The translations under genes and the position numbers were made by a program. A DNA stretch of 64,000 nt from Streptococcus sp. F0442 (GTDB lineage: Bacteria > Bacillota > Bacilli > Lactobacillales > Streptococcaceae): assembly GCF_000314795.2 (NCBI RefSeq), contig NZ_KB373315.1:432501-496500 (forward strand), in the 5' to 3' direction. Of the stretch, positions 1 through 7,887 are shown in pieces. Each line of letters starts with the position of its first letter. Position 1 is the first letter of the stretch. The notes under the pieces were generated by a model that was not told the origin of the DNA, did no database searches, and saw nothing but the letters and a program-made list of their open reading frames with translations.

Positions 1-1
1 T

Positions 2-856
2 AACAATCCAGTCGTTCTCTTGGCCCTTGTTGGTCTTGCGATTACCATTTTCTTTGTTGTCAAAGGGATTAAGGGAGGGATTATCCTTTCCATCTTAGTG
101 ACGACGGTTCTTGGAATTCTAATCCATGTTGTTGATATCAGCAAAATCGACTTTGCAAGTAACCATCTAGGAGCTGCCTTTAATGATTTAGGCACGATCT
201 TTGGTCAAGCTTTAGGATCGAAAGGATTGGGTTCGTTGATTTCCAATACGTCTCGTTTGCCTGAAACCTTAATGGCAATCTTAGCCTTCTCCTTGACCGA
301 TATTTTTGATACCATCGGGACCTTGATCGGTACTGGTGAAAAAGTAGGGATTGTTGCGACGAATGGGGAAAACCATCAATCAGCGAAATTGGATAAAGCC
401 CTCTATTCAGACCTCGTAGCGACTTCAGTTGGAGCTATTGCAGGGACATCGAATGTAACGACCTATGTTGAATCTGCAGCCGGTATTGGAGCGGGTGGAC
501 GAACTGGTCTGACAGCCTTGGTTGTAGCGATCTGTTTTGCTATTTCAAGTCTCTTTAGTCCATTGCTAGCGATTGTACCGACCGCTGCTACAGCCCCAAT
601 TTTGATTGTTGTGGGGATCATGATGTTGAGTGGTTTGAAAAATATCCATTGGGAAGATATGTCAGAGGCTGTTCCTGCCTTCTTCACTTCTATCTTTATG
701 GGCTTCAGCTACTCAATTACTCAAGGGATCGCTGCTGGATTTATCACCTATAGCTTGGTGAAAGTGGTTAAAGGACAAGCCAAAGAAGTGCACAGCATGA
801 TTTGGATCTTGGATGTTCTCTTTATTTTGAACTATATTAGTATGGCCTTGCATTAA
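2..856 (+). CDS. NCS2-family purine permease, 3' part only
   Basis: This is the C-terminal 284 residues of a membrane permease of the nucleobase:cation symporter-2 family, in the AzgA/PbuG-like branch that takes up hypoxanthine and guanine. The reading frame is open from base 2, so the start lies upstream of the window; the TTG at 20 is internal. Visible hallmarks are the acidic stretch with FSLTDIFDTIGTLIGTG, the GENHQSAKLDKAL loop, the GTSNVTTYVESAAGIGAGGRTG motif and several long hydrophobic segments. The hairpin at 870-911 ends the transcript. The family call is firm; the exact substrate (hypoxanthine/guanine versus adenine) is inferred from the branch. Confidence 0.88.
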   Translation, partial: NNPVVLLALVGLAITIFFVVKGIKGGIILSILVTTVLGILIHVVDISKIDFASNHLGAAFNDLGTIFGQALGSKGLGSLISNTSRLPETLMAILAFSLTDIFDTIGTLIGTGEKVGIVATNGENHQSAKLDKALYSDLVATSVGAIAGTSNVTTYVESAAGIGAGGRTGLTALVVAICFAISSLFSPLLAIVPTAATAPILIVVGIMMLSGLKNIHWEDMSEAVPAFFTSIFMGFSYSITQGIAAGFITYSLVKVVKGQAKEVHSMIWILDVLFILNYISMALH

Positions 857-869
857 TCAAGGGGGAAAC

Positions 870-911
870 AAAAAGGAATGAGTGCAATTCACTGCTCTCA
901 TTCCTTTTTTT
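870..911 (+). terminator. Terminator after the purine permease
   Basis: A 13-bp inverted repeat (AAAAAGGAATGAG pairing with CTCATTCCTTTTT) is followed by a run of T. It lies 14 nt after the permease stop codon. Confidence 0.85.
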
Positions 912-1011
912 GTTGGCCAGTAGTCTAGAAGGAATCCTAATCCTTCTCTTTCAAAAGGAATTCTTAGGCGGACAATTTCTAAAAGAAAGAGCAGAATTTT
1001 AAAAAGTTTGG

Positions 1012-1024
1012 TATAATAGAAAAA
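1012..1024 (+). promoter_or_regulatory. Extended -10 promoter of tsaE, predicted leaderless
   Basis: TGG-TATAAT occupies 1009-1017 and gives an extended -10 box. The tsaE ATG starts at 1024, exactly seven positions after the last base of the -10 box, which is where transcription normally starts. No ribosome binding site fits between the promoter and the start codon. Confidence 0.7.
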
Positions 1025-1479
1025 TGATTAGTCACAATGAAACAGAGCTGATCGCTCTAGGAGAACAGTTGGGAAAACTGTTAGAAAAACAGGATGTGAT
1101 CATCCTATCGGGTGATTTGGGGGCTGGGAAAACTACCTTTACCAAGGGAATTGCAAAAGGTTTAGGGATTGATCAGATGATTAAAAGTCCTACCTATACC
1201 ATCGTTCGGGAATATGAAGGACGTCTGCCTCTCTATCATTTGGATGTTTACCGAATTGGGAATGATCCAGATTCCATTGACTTAGATGATTTTCTGTTTG
1301 GAGAGGGTGCTACCATTATTGAATGGGGAGAGCAGATTGAACCCAGTCTTTCGGATGCTTATTTGAAAATTTTCATCCGAAAATTGGAAGATGGGCGAGA
1401 GTTGGAATTCGAAGCTCATGGAGCGCGTGCAGAAGCTTTACTAGCATCCTTTGAGCAGGCGGGAGATACAGATGCCTAA
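1024..1479 (+). CDS. tsaE: tRNA threonylcarbamoyladenosine biosynthesis ATPase TsaE
   Basis: TsaE is the small cytoplasmic ATPase that drives the TsaB/TsaD complex to make t6A37 on ANN-decoding tRNAs. The 151-residue length is typical. The P-loop GDLGAGKT is at residues 30-37, followed by the family signature around KSPTYT and the YHLDVYR segment; the EWGE motif follows near residue 100. It opens a three-gene run with a GNAT acetyltransferase and lytR, the order also known in pneumococcus. The next gene starts inside its 3' end (8-nt overlap). The start codon sits at the predicted transcription start, so the message should be leaderless. Confidence 0.93.
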   Translation: MISHNETELIALGEQLGKLLEKQDVIILSGDLGAGKTTFTKGIAKGLGIDQMIKSPTYTIVREYEGRLPLYHLDVYRIGNDPDSIDLDDFLFGEGATIIEWGEQIEPSLSDAYLKIFIRKLEDGRELEFEAHGARAEALLASFEQAGDTDA

Positions 1480-2002
1480 GGAGAAAGAAGTTACATTAGA
1501 GATTCGACAAGCTGAAACGACAGACGCGACTCTTCTTGTTGATTTCTTAAATCAAGTTGGTAAAGAGTCCGATTATATGACCTTGGATGAAGCTGGTATT
1601 GGCATGTCCCCAACTGATATGGCACAATTTCTGCTGCTGCAAGAGACAGCGGTTAACCGGATTTGTCTCTTATTATTTGTAGACCAAACACTAGCCGGAT
1701 TGTTAAATATCACAGCTGCTCCCCAACGGTCTGTTCAGCATATTGGTGATGTCTTTATTGTGATTCAGCGAGCTTATTGGAATCAGGGATTTGGACAGAT
1801 CTTGTTAGAAGAAGGAATCGAGTGGGCTCACTCGACTGGCATTCTTCGAAAATTGGTCCTAAATGTGCAAGTCCGCAATGAACGAGCGGTTCATCTGTAT
1901 AAAAAGATAGGATTTGAGATAGAAGGTTGCCAAGCTCGCGGAGCATGTTCAGCTGAAGGAGAATTTTTAGAGGTTTACCTCATGGGAAAACTGATAGATT
2001 AA
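1472..2002 (+). CDS. GNAT family N-acetyltransferase
   Basis: A 176-residue acetyl-CoA-dependent acetyltransferase of the GNAT fold. The acetyl-CoA loop is visible as RAYWNQGFGQILLEEG, and the C-terminal NERAVHLYKKIGFEIEG motif is typical of GNAT enzymes that acetylate amines. I place the start at the ATG at 1472, preceded by GGGAG, rather than at an in-frame TTG at 1451. It overlaps the end of tsaE and is followed 13 nt later by lytR, so it is translationally coupled within that operon. The substrate cannot be read from the sequence. Confidence 0.85.
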   Translation: MPKEKEVTLEIRQAETTDATLLVDFLNQVGKESDYMTLDEAGIGMSPTDMAQFLLLQETAVNRICLLLFVDQTLAGLLNITAAPQRSVQHIGDVFIVIQRAYWNQGFGQILLEEGIEWAHSTGILRKLVLNVQVRNERAVHLYKKIGFEIEGCQARGACSAEGEFLEVYLMGKLID

Positions 2003-2015
2003 AGAGAGATTCTAT

Positions 2016-3209
2016 ATGGTAAAAAAAATTATTTTAATGTTTTTGAGTTTATTGGCGGTAACGGTGATTGGAATTGGAGCCTATGGTTTGACTATTCTCA
2101 ATCAGACGACAGGAACCCTCAGTAAGACTTATAAGAGCTTTGGAAATGAGACCAATGTCATTGCGGAAAATAAGCCGATGACCATCCTTTTGATGGGGGT
2201 TGATACAGGAAGCGGTTCTCGGGAAGATCCTTGGGCTGGAAATAGTGATACCATGATTTTGGTAACCGTCAATCCTCAAACAAAGGAAACGACGATGACC
2301 AGCTTGGAAAGAGATATTCTGACCAATATTACTTCTGATGGTGAAACTGTCCAAGCGAAATTGAATTCAGCCTATGCTCAAGGTGGAGCTAAGTTAGCTA
2401 TTAAGACGATTCAGGATCTTTTGGATATCCATATTGATCGTTATGTCATGATCAATATGAAGGGACTGGTTCAATTAGTGGATAAGGTAGGTGGTATTAC
2501 GGTTAATAATCCATTTGATTTTGATATTTCCATCGAAGAAAATGAGCCTGAATATACAGCAAAGATTGCACCAGGACGGCAGGAGATTAATGGAGATCAA
2601 GCGCTCGTTTATTCACGGATGCGCTACCAGGACCCAGATGGGGACTATGGACGTCAAAAACGCCAACGAGAAGTGATAAAAAAGATCGTCGAGAAAGTCT
2701 TAAGTCTCAATAGTTTGAGCCACTATAAAGGAATCATTGATTCTGTTAGTGACAATATGCAAACGAATATTGCTCTCGATAGCAATAGTTTGCTTCAATT
2801 ATTGGGTTACCGAGATGCGCTTTCGAACATTCATCAGTACCAATTAAAAGGAGAAGATGCGACCTTGGCAGATGGTGGAAGTTATCAGATTGTAACCTCT
2901 AAACATCTCTTGAAAATTCAAAATATTATCCGCAAAGCCTTGGGAAAGAAAGAGATTAAGACACTTAAAACCAATGCATATCTAATGGATGGAGACGAAG
3001 ATTTAAAGAATTCTTCTTCTTCTCAAAATGAAAACCCAGCAGCTTCTGAGGAAGCTCCTGTTTACCAAGAGTTTAATCAACTACCAGTTCTACCATCGAG
3101 TCAGGATACAGGAGTGGTGACGCCCCAAAGTTCTGTTCCACCGGTAACGCCCGTTGCCCCTGCGGCCACAGAGTCTAGCGCCCTTACACCTGCGTTACCA
3201 TCAGAATAA
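2016..3209 (+). CDS. lytR: LytR-CpsA-Psr (LCP) family wall polymer ligase
   Basis: LCP proteins transfer polyprenyl-linked glycopolymers (teichoic acid, capsule) onto peptidoglycan at the outer face of the membrane. The 397-residue protein has one N-terminal membrane segment (about residues 4-24) and then the LCP domain, with the conserved DTMILVTVNPQ, SLERDI, the K-x-NSAYAQGG helix and the YSRMRYQDPDGDYGRQKRQ segment that holds the catalytic Arg and Asp residues. After about residue 325 the protein becomes a Ser/Pro/Thr-rich extracellular tail of low complexity. It is the last gene of the tsaE operon and ends at a bidirectional terminator. Position after tsaE and GNAT supports the LytR assignment. 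Confidence 0.9.
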   Translation: MVKKIILMFLSLLAVTVIGIGAYGLTILNQTTGTLSKTYKSFGNETNVIAENKPMTILLMGVDTGSGSREDPWAGNSDTMILVTVNPQTKETTMTSLERDILTNITSDGETVQAKLNSAYAQGGAKLAIKTIQDLLDIHIDRYVMINMKGLVQLVDKVGGITVNNPFDFDISIEENEPEYTAKIAPGRQEINGDQALVYSRMRYQDPDGDYGRQKRQREVIKKIVEKVLSLNSLSHYKGIIDSVSDNMQTNIALDSNSLLQLLGYRDALSNIHQYQLKGEDATLADGGSYQIVTSKHLLKIQNIIRKALGKKEIKTLKTNAYLMDGDEDLKNSSSSQNENPAASEEAPVYQEFNQLPVLPSSQDTGVVTPQSSVPPVTPVAPAATESSALTPALPSE

Positions 3210-3211
3210 GA

Positions 3212-3243
3212 CAAAAACGATTGAGTTTTCTCAATCGTTTTTG
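3212..3243. terminator. Bidirectional terminator between lytR and the hit operon
   Basis: A perfect 14-bp stem (CAAAAACGATTGAG with its complement) has a TTTT loop and A/T tracts on both flanks, so it can end transcription from both sides. The stop codon of the leftward gene (3231-3233) lies inside the right arm. Confidence 0.9.
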
Positions 3244-3521
3244 TTTGGATTCCATGTGTCCTGAATTTCCTTTAGGGAAGCACTTGCTTGCTGGCTAAAG
3301 AGCCTGGTCTTATATTGGAAGTCTGTCACTAATTCTTGAAGAATGGATTTTTGGTCTTGGATAATTTCCAGGTTGCGTTGGATTTTTGCTAAGTTTTCTT
3401 GCATCCCCTTGACCAATTGGTGAGATTCAGTCACTTCTGTTTTGATTGTTTGACGATTTTTTACCAGGTGGAAGCTAATGCTGGCTCCTGTTGCAAACCA
3501 AAAGAGATTTTTGAGTTTCAT
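3231..3521 (-). CDS. Small membrane-anchored coiled-coil protein, unknown function
   Basis: I do not recognise a characterised family. The 96-residue product has a short hydrophobic N-terminal segment (about residues 5-20, LFWFATGASISFHLV) followed by a long charged helix with heptad-like spacing, so it is probably a membrane-tethered coiled coil. A clear AGGAGG site lies five bases before its ATG. It lies 13 nt downstream of the HIT-family gene and is the last gene of that leftward unit. A hypothetical gene in this position next to hit is common in streptococci. Some pipelines call such proteins chemotaxis-like; nothing here supports that. Confidence 0.75.
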   Translation of the reverse strand: MKLKNLFWFATGASISFHLVKNRQTIKTEVTESHQLVKGMQENLAKIQRNLEIIQDQKSILQELVTDFQYKTRLFSQQASASLKEIQDTWNPNKND

Positions 3522-3534
3522 ATGGCCTCCTTAT

Positions 3535-3948
3535 TTAGCTGTTTTGGATTTTATCTGCGAGCGTGGCCAGCTGGTCAAAATTCGGCTCATGCTCGGTAAA
3601 TGAGATAGCAAGCTCATCTTGGTCAGAATAGCGGGGGATGATATGGATATGGGTGTGAAATACAGTCTGTCCAGAAACTTCTTCCATGTTACTGATGATA
3701 TTCATTCCCTTGGCTTGAGTAGCGGCTTCTACTTTTTTAGCAACTTTAGAGACACGTGCAAATAGTTGAGCTGTGGCGGTTTCGTCCATCTCTAGTAGGT
3801 TGCGAGCGTGTTTCTTTGGAACCACTAAAGTATGACCAGGAGTAACTTGAGAGATGTCTAAAAATGCGAGGATCTCCTCATCTTCATAAACTTTGGATGA
3901 AGGAATGTCGCCAGCTATAATCTTACAAAAAATACAATCGTCAACCAT
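3535..3948 (-). CDS. hit: HIT family nucleotide-binding hydrolase
   Basis: A 137-residue histidine-triad protein of the HinT branch, which hydrolyses purine nucleoside phosphoramidates in the cytoplasm. The N-terminal CIFCKIIAGDIP, the central TPGHTLVVPKKH and the catalytic HTHIHIIPR motif near residue 100 are all present. It is transcribed leftward from a promoter that overlaps the rightward promoter of ecsA, and is followed by the small coiled-coil gene. This divergent hit/ecs arrangement is found widely in Firmicutes. Confidence 0.92.
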   Translation of the reverse strand: MVDDCIFCKIIAGDIPSSKVYEDEEILAFLDISQVTPGHTLVVPKKHARNLLEMDETATAQLFARVSKVAKKVEAATQAKGMNIISNMEEVSGQTVFHTHIHIIPRYSDQDELAISFTEHEPNFDQLATLADKIQNS

Positions 3949-3977
3949 AAATACACCTCATTTAGACTAAATTTTGT

Positions 3978-4000
3978 TATAATATAAGAACATTATACCA
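3978..4000. promoter_or_regulatory. Overlapping divergent promoters of hit and ecsA
   Basis: Rightward TATAAT is at 3978-3983. Leftward TGG-TATAAT, read on the minus strand, occupies 3992-4000. Only eight bases separate the two -10 boxes, so RNA polymerases at the two promoters should exclude each other. Confidence 0.7.
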
Positions 4001-4015
4001 GAAATCGGAGAAAAT

Positions 4016-4747
4016 ATGTTAGAAATCAATAAGTTGACAGGGGGCTATGTCAACATCCCTGTCCTGAAAGAGGTGAGCTTTTCGGTTCCTGATGGGCAAC
4101 TGATTGGTTTAATTGGGCTAAATGGAGCTGGAAAGTCAACCACGATTAATGAAATTATTGGTCTCCTGCATCCATATGCTGGGGAAGTGCGGATTGATGG
4201 CCTTAGTCTGCCAGAAGCTCCGACTGAATATCGGAAGAAAATCGGTTATATTCCAGAAACACCAAGTCTTTATGAGGAATTAACCCTGAGGGAGCATATC
4301 GAAACCGTAAGCCTCGCCTATGATTTAGACATAGATCAAGTCATGGTGCGCGTCCAGCCTTTGTTGGAACGATTTCGTTTGGCTGAAAAATTAGATTGGT
4401 TCCCGACCCATTTTTCAAAGGGGATGAAGCAGAAGGTCATGATCATTTGCGCCTATGCAGTGGATCCAAGTCTTTATATTGTCGATGAACCCTTTTTGGG
4501 ATTGGATCCTGTTGCAATTGCAGATTTGATTCAATTATTGGCAGATGAAAAGGCAAAAGGAAAATCAATTTTGATGAGTACCCACGTTCTGGATTCGGCT
4601 GAAAAGATGTGTGATGGGTTTGTGATCCTCCATAAGGGTCAGGTCCGAGCACAAGGGACCTTAGATGAGCTGCGTTCAACTTTTGGGGATGAGAAAGCAA
4701 GTCTAAATGATATCTACATGACCTTGACAGAAGAGGAAACAGCATGA
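4016..4747 (+). CDS. ecsA: ABC transporter ATP-binding protein EcsA
   Basis: The 243-residue ATPase subunit of the Ecs exporter. Walker A is GLNGAGKST (about residues 35-43), the ABC signature is the variant FSKGMKQK, Walker B is YIVDEPFLGLDP and the switch histidine is in STHVL. It overlaps ecsB by four bases (ATGA) and is expressed with ecsB. In Firmicutes Ecs has been linked to secretion, peptide export and competence; the transported substrate cannot be deduced here. Confidence 0.9.
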   Translation: MLEINKLTGGYVNIPVLKEVSFSVPDGQLIGLIGLNGAGKSTTINEIIGLLHPYAGEVRIDGLSLPEAPTEYRKKIGYIPETPSLYEELTLREHIETVSLAYDLDIDQVMVRVQPLLERFRLAEKLDWFPTHFSKGMKQKVMIICAYAVDPSLYIVDEPFLGLDPVAIADLIQLLADEKAKGKSILMSTHVLDSAEKMCDGFVILHKGQVRAQGTLDELRSTFGDEKASLNDIYMTLTEEETA

Positions 4748-5799
4748 AAGAGTTGATGAAAAAACGGCAACAAACGTTTCGAACTCAATGTGTAAAATAC
4801 AGTCGCTATGTTCTCAATGATCATTTCGTCCTCTTTATGCTCATTTTTATAGGATTTTTAGCAGTTCAATACAGCAAATTCTTGCAAGAACTACCCAAAG
4901 ATCCGAGCCTGATCCGCTGGAGTCTCTTGCTTGGTTTGCTCTTCTTGGTACCGATTGGCTCTATTGCGACCTACCTAGAGAAGCCAGATGCGTTATTTCT
5001 TTTAGTGAAAGAAGAGGAAATAAAAAATCATATCAAGGGGCAGGTTAAGAAGTCTTTTGTATTGTGGCTTTTGATTCAAAGCTTTGTCCTCATATTATTC
5101 ATCCCCCTTTTTCTTGCAACGGGGATGAATGCACTGGGAATAGTGGCTTACGTTTTTATTTTAGGGGTAGCTAAAGGGCTTGTCTTTAGCTGGAAAGCTA
5201 AACGTTTCTATCAGGATGGCAATCTAAATTGGATCTGGACCATTGCTCGTGAGAATGCAAGGAAACAAATGATTCTTCGCTTTTTTGCCCTGTTTACAAC
5301 GGTGAAAGGGATCACGAATAGTGTCAAAAGAAGAGCCTACTTGGATCGCTTCTTGGCCCTACTTCCTAAAACACATGGGAATACTTGGCTTCACTTGTAT
5401 ATGCGCTCCTTCCTACGTAACGGTGATCTTTTCTCCATGACACTACGACTTTTGCTTCTGTCGATTCTTGCTATGGTCTTTATTCCTCAACCTCTAGTGG
5501 TGATCGCTCTTGTAGCCTTGCTCAATTACTTGATCATTTTTCAATTGTTGGGCCTTTATAGTGCTTTTGATTACCAACCCTTGACCCTTCTTTTTCCAAT
5601 GAAAAAAGGAAGTAAAAAGGCAGGATTGAACAAAACAATTCGCTTGTTAATGGGGATTGTAACAGTGATAGAAGGGGTGATTGGGTTGGTCTTTATGTCA
5701 GATAAAGTCTTGTTGCTGGGCTTATTAGCTTATACACTTGCATTAACCATGATCTACCTTCCATTTAAGATGGCGCGCTTGGTTGACGAAAGTCGTTAA
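4744..5799 (+). CDS. ecsB: ABC transporter permease EcsB
   Basis: The 351-residue membrane subunit partnering EcsA. It has several hydrophobic segments (for example about residues 29-46, 57-77, 103-125 and 228-265) with short basic loops, as in the EcsB family. Its start overlaps the stop of ecsA. The last part of the gene carries a good promoter (5783-5811) for ccrZ, so downstream genes need not depend on the ecs promoter. Confidence 0.88.
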   Translation: MKELMKKRQQTFRTQCVKYSRYVLNDHFVLFMLIFIGFLAVQYSKFLQELPKDPSLIRWSLLLGLLFLVPIGSIATYLEKPDALFLLVKEEEIKNHIKGQVKKSFVLWLLIQSFVLILFIPLFLATGMNALGIVAYVFILGVAKGLVFSWKAKRFYQDGNLNWIWTIARENARKQMILRFFALFTTVKGITNSVKRRAYLDRFLALLPKTHGNTWLHLYMRSFLRNGDLFSMTLRLLLLSILAMVFIPQPLVVIALVALLNYLIIFQLLGLYSAFDYQPLTLLFPMKKGSKKAGLNKTIRLLMGIVTVIEGVIGLVFMSDKVLLLGLLAYTLALTMIYLPFKMARLVDESR

Positions 5800-5811
5800 A
5801 ATTAGTAAAAT
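5783..5811 (+). promoter_or_regulatory. Promoter of ccrZ inside the end of ecsB
   Basis: TTGACG at 5783-5788 and TAAAAT at 5806-5811 are separated by 17 bp. The predicted start near 5818 leaves about 20 nt before the ccrZ start codon, with GGAGG in between. Confidence 0.75.
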
Positions 5812-5839
5812 AGATTGGAAACTTTTTACGGAGGAAAAG

Positions 5840-6634
5840 ATGGACTCGAATGAAAAAGAGCTAAGCCTCACCCCAATTCCTGGGAAGAGTGGGAAGGCCT
5901 ACATGGGGACCTACCCAGATGGTGGGCGCGTTTTTGTAAAAATGAATACGACCCCAATCCTTGCGGGTCTAGCAAAAGAACAGATTGCTCCTCAATTGCT
6001 ATGGAGTCGACGTTTGCCAGATGGAAATGTGATGAGTGCCCAAGAATGGTTGAATGGGGAGATTCTCACGCCAAATGGAATGTCAAAAAAACAAGTGGTC
6101 AATATTTTAACGAGATTGCACCGTTCTAGACCTTTGATGACTCAATTAAAGAAACTTGGGTATCCGGTAGAATCACCTTTAGAGTTGCTCAATTCTTGGG
6201 CTAATCGGTTGCCGATTGCCCTGCGCCAGAACCACTATATCCAATCTGTTGTAAAGAATCTACGTAAGACAGTGCCTGCCTTTCGGGAGGATTATGCGAC
6301 GATCGTCCATGGAGATGTCCGTCATAGTAATTGGATTGAGACAGATAGTGGCTTAATTTATTTAGTTGACTGGGACTCCGTTCGTTTGACAGACCGGATG
6401 TTGGATGTGGCGCATATCTTGAGCCACTATATCCCAGATTCTAATTGGCGTGATTGGTTAGGCTATTACGGCTACAAGTACAATCAAAAGGTCTTTGACA
6501 AACTCTATTGGTTTGGTCAATATTCTTTCTTGTGCCAAATTGCTAAATACTATGAAAATAATGATCTAGAAAATGTCAATCGCGAGATCTATGCTCTGCG
6601 CAATTTCCGGTTGAAATATGGAAAGGAAATATGA
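5840..6634 (+). CDS. ccrZ: Cell cycle regulator CcrZ
   Basis: CcrZ is an aminoglycoside-phosphotransferase/choline-kinase-like protein that in pneumococcus is brought to midcell by FtsZ and couples division to DnaA-driven replication. The 264-residue product shows [14 protein letters not shown] near the start, the Brenner-type catalytic segment [11 protein letters not shown] and the metal-binding [13 protein letters not shown] chose the ATG at 5840 because GGAGG lies just before it; an upstream in-frame start at 5783 would fall in ecsB. It overlaps trmB by four bases. Family identity is strong from remembered pneumococcal sequence; the role is transferred from that species. Confidence 0.9.
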   Translation: MDSNEKELSLTPIPGKSGKAYMGTYPDGGRVFVKMNTTPILAGLAKEQIAPQLLWSRRLPDGNVMSAQEWLNGEILTPNGMSKKQVVNILTRLHRSRPLMTQLKKLGYPVESPLELLNSWANRLPIALRQNHYIQSVVKNLRKTVPAFREDYATIVHGDVRHSNWIETDSGLIYLVDWDSVRLTDRMLDVAHILSHYIPDSNWRDWLGYYGYKYNQKVFDKLYWFGQYSFLCQIAKYYENNDLENVNREIYALRNFRLKYGKEI

Positions 6635-7266
6635 GAGTTAGAAATCGCAAAGGAGCGACAGAATTACTGGAAGCCAATCCACAATATGTGATCTTAAATC
6701 CAGAAGATGCTAAGGGAAAATGGCATGAGATATTCGGGAATGATCATCCGATCCATATTGAGGTGGGAAGTGGAAAAGGGGCTTTTATCACTGGGATGGC
6801 CAAGGCTCATCCAGAGATCAACTACATTGGGATCGATATCCAAAAATCGGTCTTGAGCTATGCTTTAGATAAAGTTTTGGAAGCGGATGTTCCCAATATT
6901 AAGTTGCTTTGGGTAGACGGAGATAGTTTAACCAATTACTTTGGAGATGGAGAGATTGATCAACTCTATTTGAATTTTTCAGATCCATGGCCAAAGAAAC
7001 GACATGAGAAGCGTCGTTTGACCTATAAGAGCTTCCTTGATACCTTTAAACAAATTCTTCCGGAACACGGAGAGATTCACTTCAAGACAGATAATCGCGG
7101 TTTGTTTGAATACAGCTTGGTAAGCTTCTCGCAATATGGGATGACCTTAAAGGGAGTCTGGTTAGACCTTCATGCTAGCGATTTTGAGGGAAATGTGATG
7201 ACCGAATACGAGAAGAAGTTCTCCAGTAAAGGACAGGTTATTTACCGTGTAGAAGCACAGTTTTAG
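6631..7266 (+). CDS. trmB: tRNA (guanine-N7)-methyltransferase TrmB
   Basis: TrmB makes m7G46 in the variable loop of tRNAs using S-adenosylmethionine. The 211-residue protein has the SAM-binding [10 protein letters not shown] motif, the IGIDIQ acidic loop, and the family signature [14 protein letters not shown]. It is coupled to ccrZ through an ATGA overlap, the same pairing as in pneumococcus. No strong hairpin follows; the next promoter (rimP) begins 9 nt after its stop. Confidence 0.95.
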   Translation: MRVRNRKGATELLEANPQYVILNPEDAKGKWHEIFGNDHPIHIEVGSGKGAFITGMAKAHPEINYIGIDIQKSVLSYALDKVLEADVPNIKLLWVDGDSLTNYFGDGEIDQLYLNFSDPWPKKRHEKRRLTYKSFLDTFKQILPEHGEIHFKTDNRGLFEYSLVSFSQYGMTLKGVWLDLHASDFEGNVMTEYEKKFSSKGQVIYRVEAQF

Positions 7267-7274
7267 CATATTCC

Positions 7275-7303
7275 TTGCAATCATTGAGGAATCGTGTTAT
7301 AAT
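7275..7303 (+). promoter_or_regulatory. Promoter of the rimP-nusA-infB operon
   Basis: TTGCAA at 7275-7280 and TATAAT at 7298-7303 have a 17-bp spacer. ATTCCT (7270-7275) and AGGAAT (7287-7292) form an inverted repeat over the -35 region, which could be a weak terminator for trmB or an operator. Confidence 0.75.
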
Positions 7304-7324
7304 ATTTCAAATGAATAGAAAAGG

Positions 7325-7350
7325 AGAGGCGGGGAAATATCTTCGCCTCT
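7325..7350 (+). promoter_or_regulatory. Leader hairpin upstream of rimP
   Basis: AGAGGCG (7325-7331) pairs with CGCCTCT (7344-7350) in the short untranslated leader, ending eight bases before the rimP ribosome binding site. There is no T-run, so it is not a terminator; it may affect stability or translation. Confidence 0.45.
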
Positions 7351-7363
7351 TATCTATGAGGAG

Positions 7364-7843
7364 GTGGCAACCATCGCAACAATTGTTGACTTAGTAACAG
7401 AAGTGATTCAGCCAGCTATAAAAGAACCATTTGAATTGGTAGATGTTGAATATGGCAAAATGGGTGGTGACTACGTCTTAAGCATTTTCGTAGACAAACC
7501 AGAAGGAATCACATTGAATGATACAGCGGATTTGACAGAAATCATCAGTCCGTTGCTGGATCAAATCAAACCAGACCCATTTCCAGAACAGTACTTTTTA
7601 GAAGTCACCAGTCCTGGCTTGGAGAGACCTTTGAAAACCAAGGAAGCCCTTGAGGGAGCTCTTGGCAAGTATGTAAACATTAGCTTGTACAAGGCTGTTG
7701 AAAAGCAAAAGGTCTTTGAGGGAACCTTGGTGCGTTTTGAAGAGGATGTTTTGACCATCGAGTATATGGATAAAACACGGAAAAAAACAGTAGACATTCC
7801 TTATAACCTTGTGTCCAAAGCAAGGTTGGCTGTAAAATTGTAA
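7364..7843 (+). CDS. rimP: Ribosome maturation factor RimP
   Basis: RimP assists maturation of the 30S subunit. The product is about 159 residues and shows [20 protein letters not shown], the [11 protein letters not shown] helix and the conserved [10 protein letters not shown] motif. It heads the classic rimP-nusA-rnpM-ylxQ-infB operon. The start is uncertain in an interesting way: the GTG at 7364 lies inside the AGGAGGTGG ribosome binding site, with no spacing, and there is no in-frame ATG. The ATC at 7373 has ideal spacing and may be the true start, giving a protein three residues shorter. I give the conventional GTG coordinate. Confidence 0.9.
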   Translation: MATIATIVDLVTEVIQPAIKEPFELVDVEYGKMGGDYVLSIFVDKPEGITLNDTADLTEIISPLLDQIKPDPFPEQYFLEVTSPGLERPLKTKEALEGALGKYVNISLYKAVEKQKVFEGTLVRFEEDVLTIEYMDKTRKKTVDIPYNLVSKARLAVKL

Positions 7844-7887
7844 CAGAATGAAAGAAAGGATGCCTTTCTAGAAGAGGCAAGAAAAAC

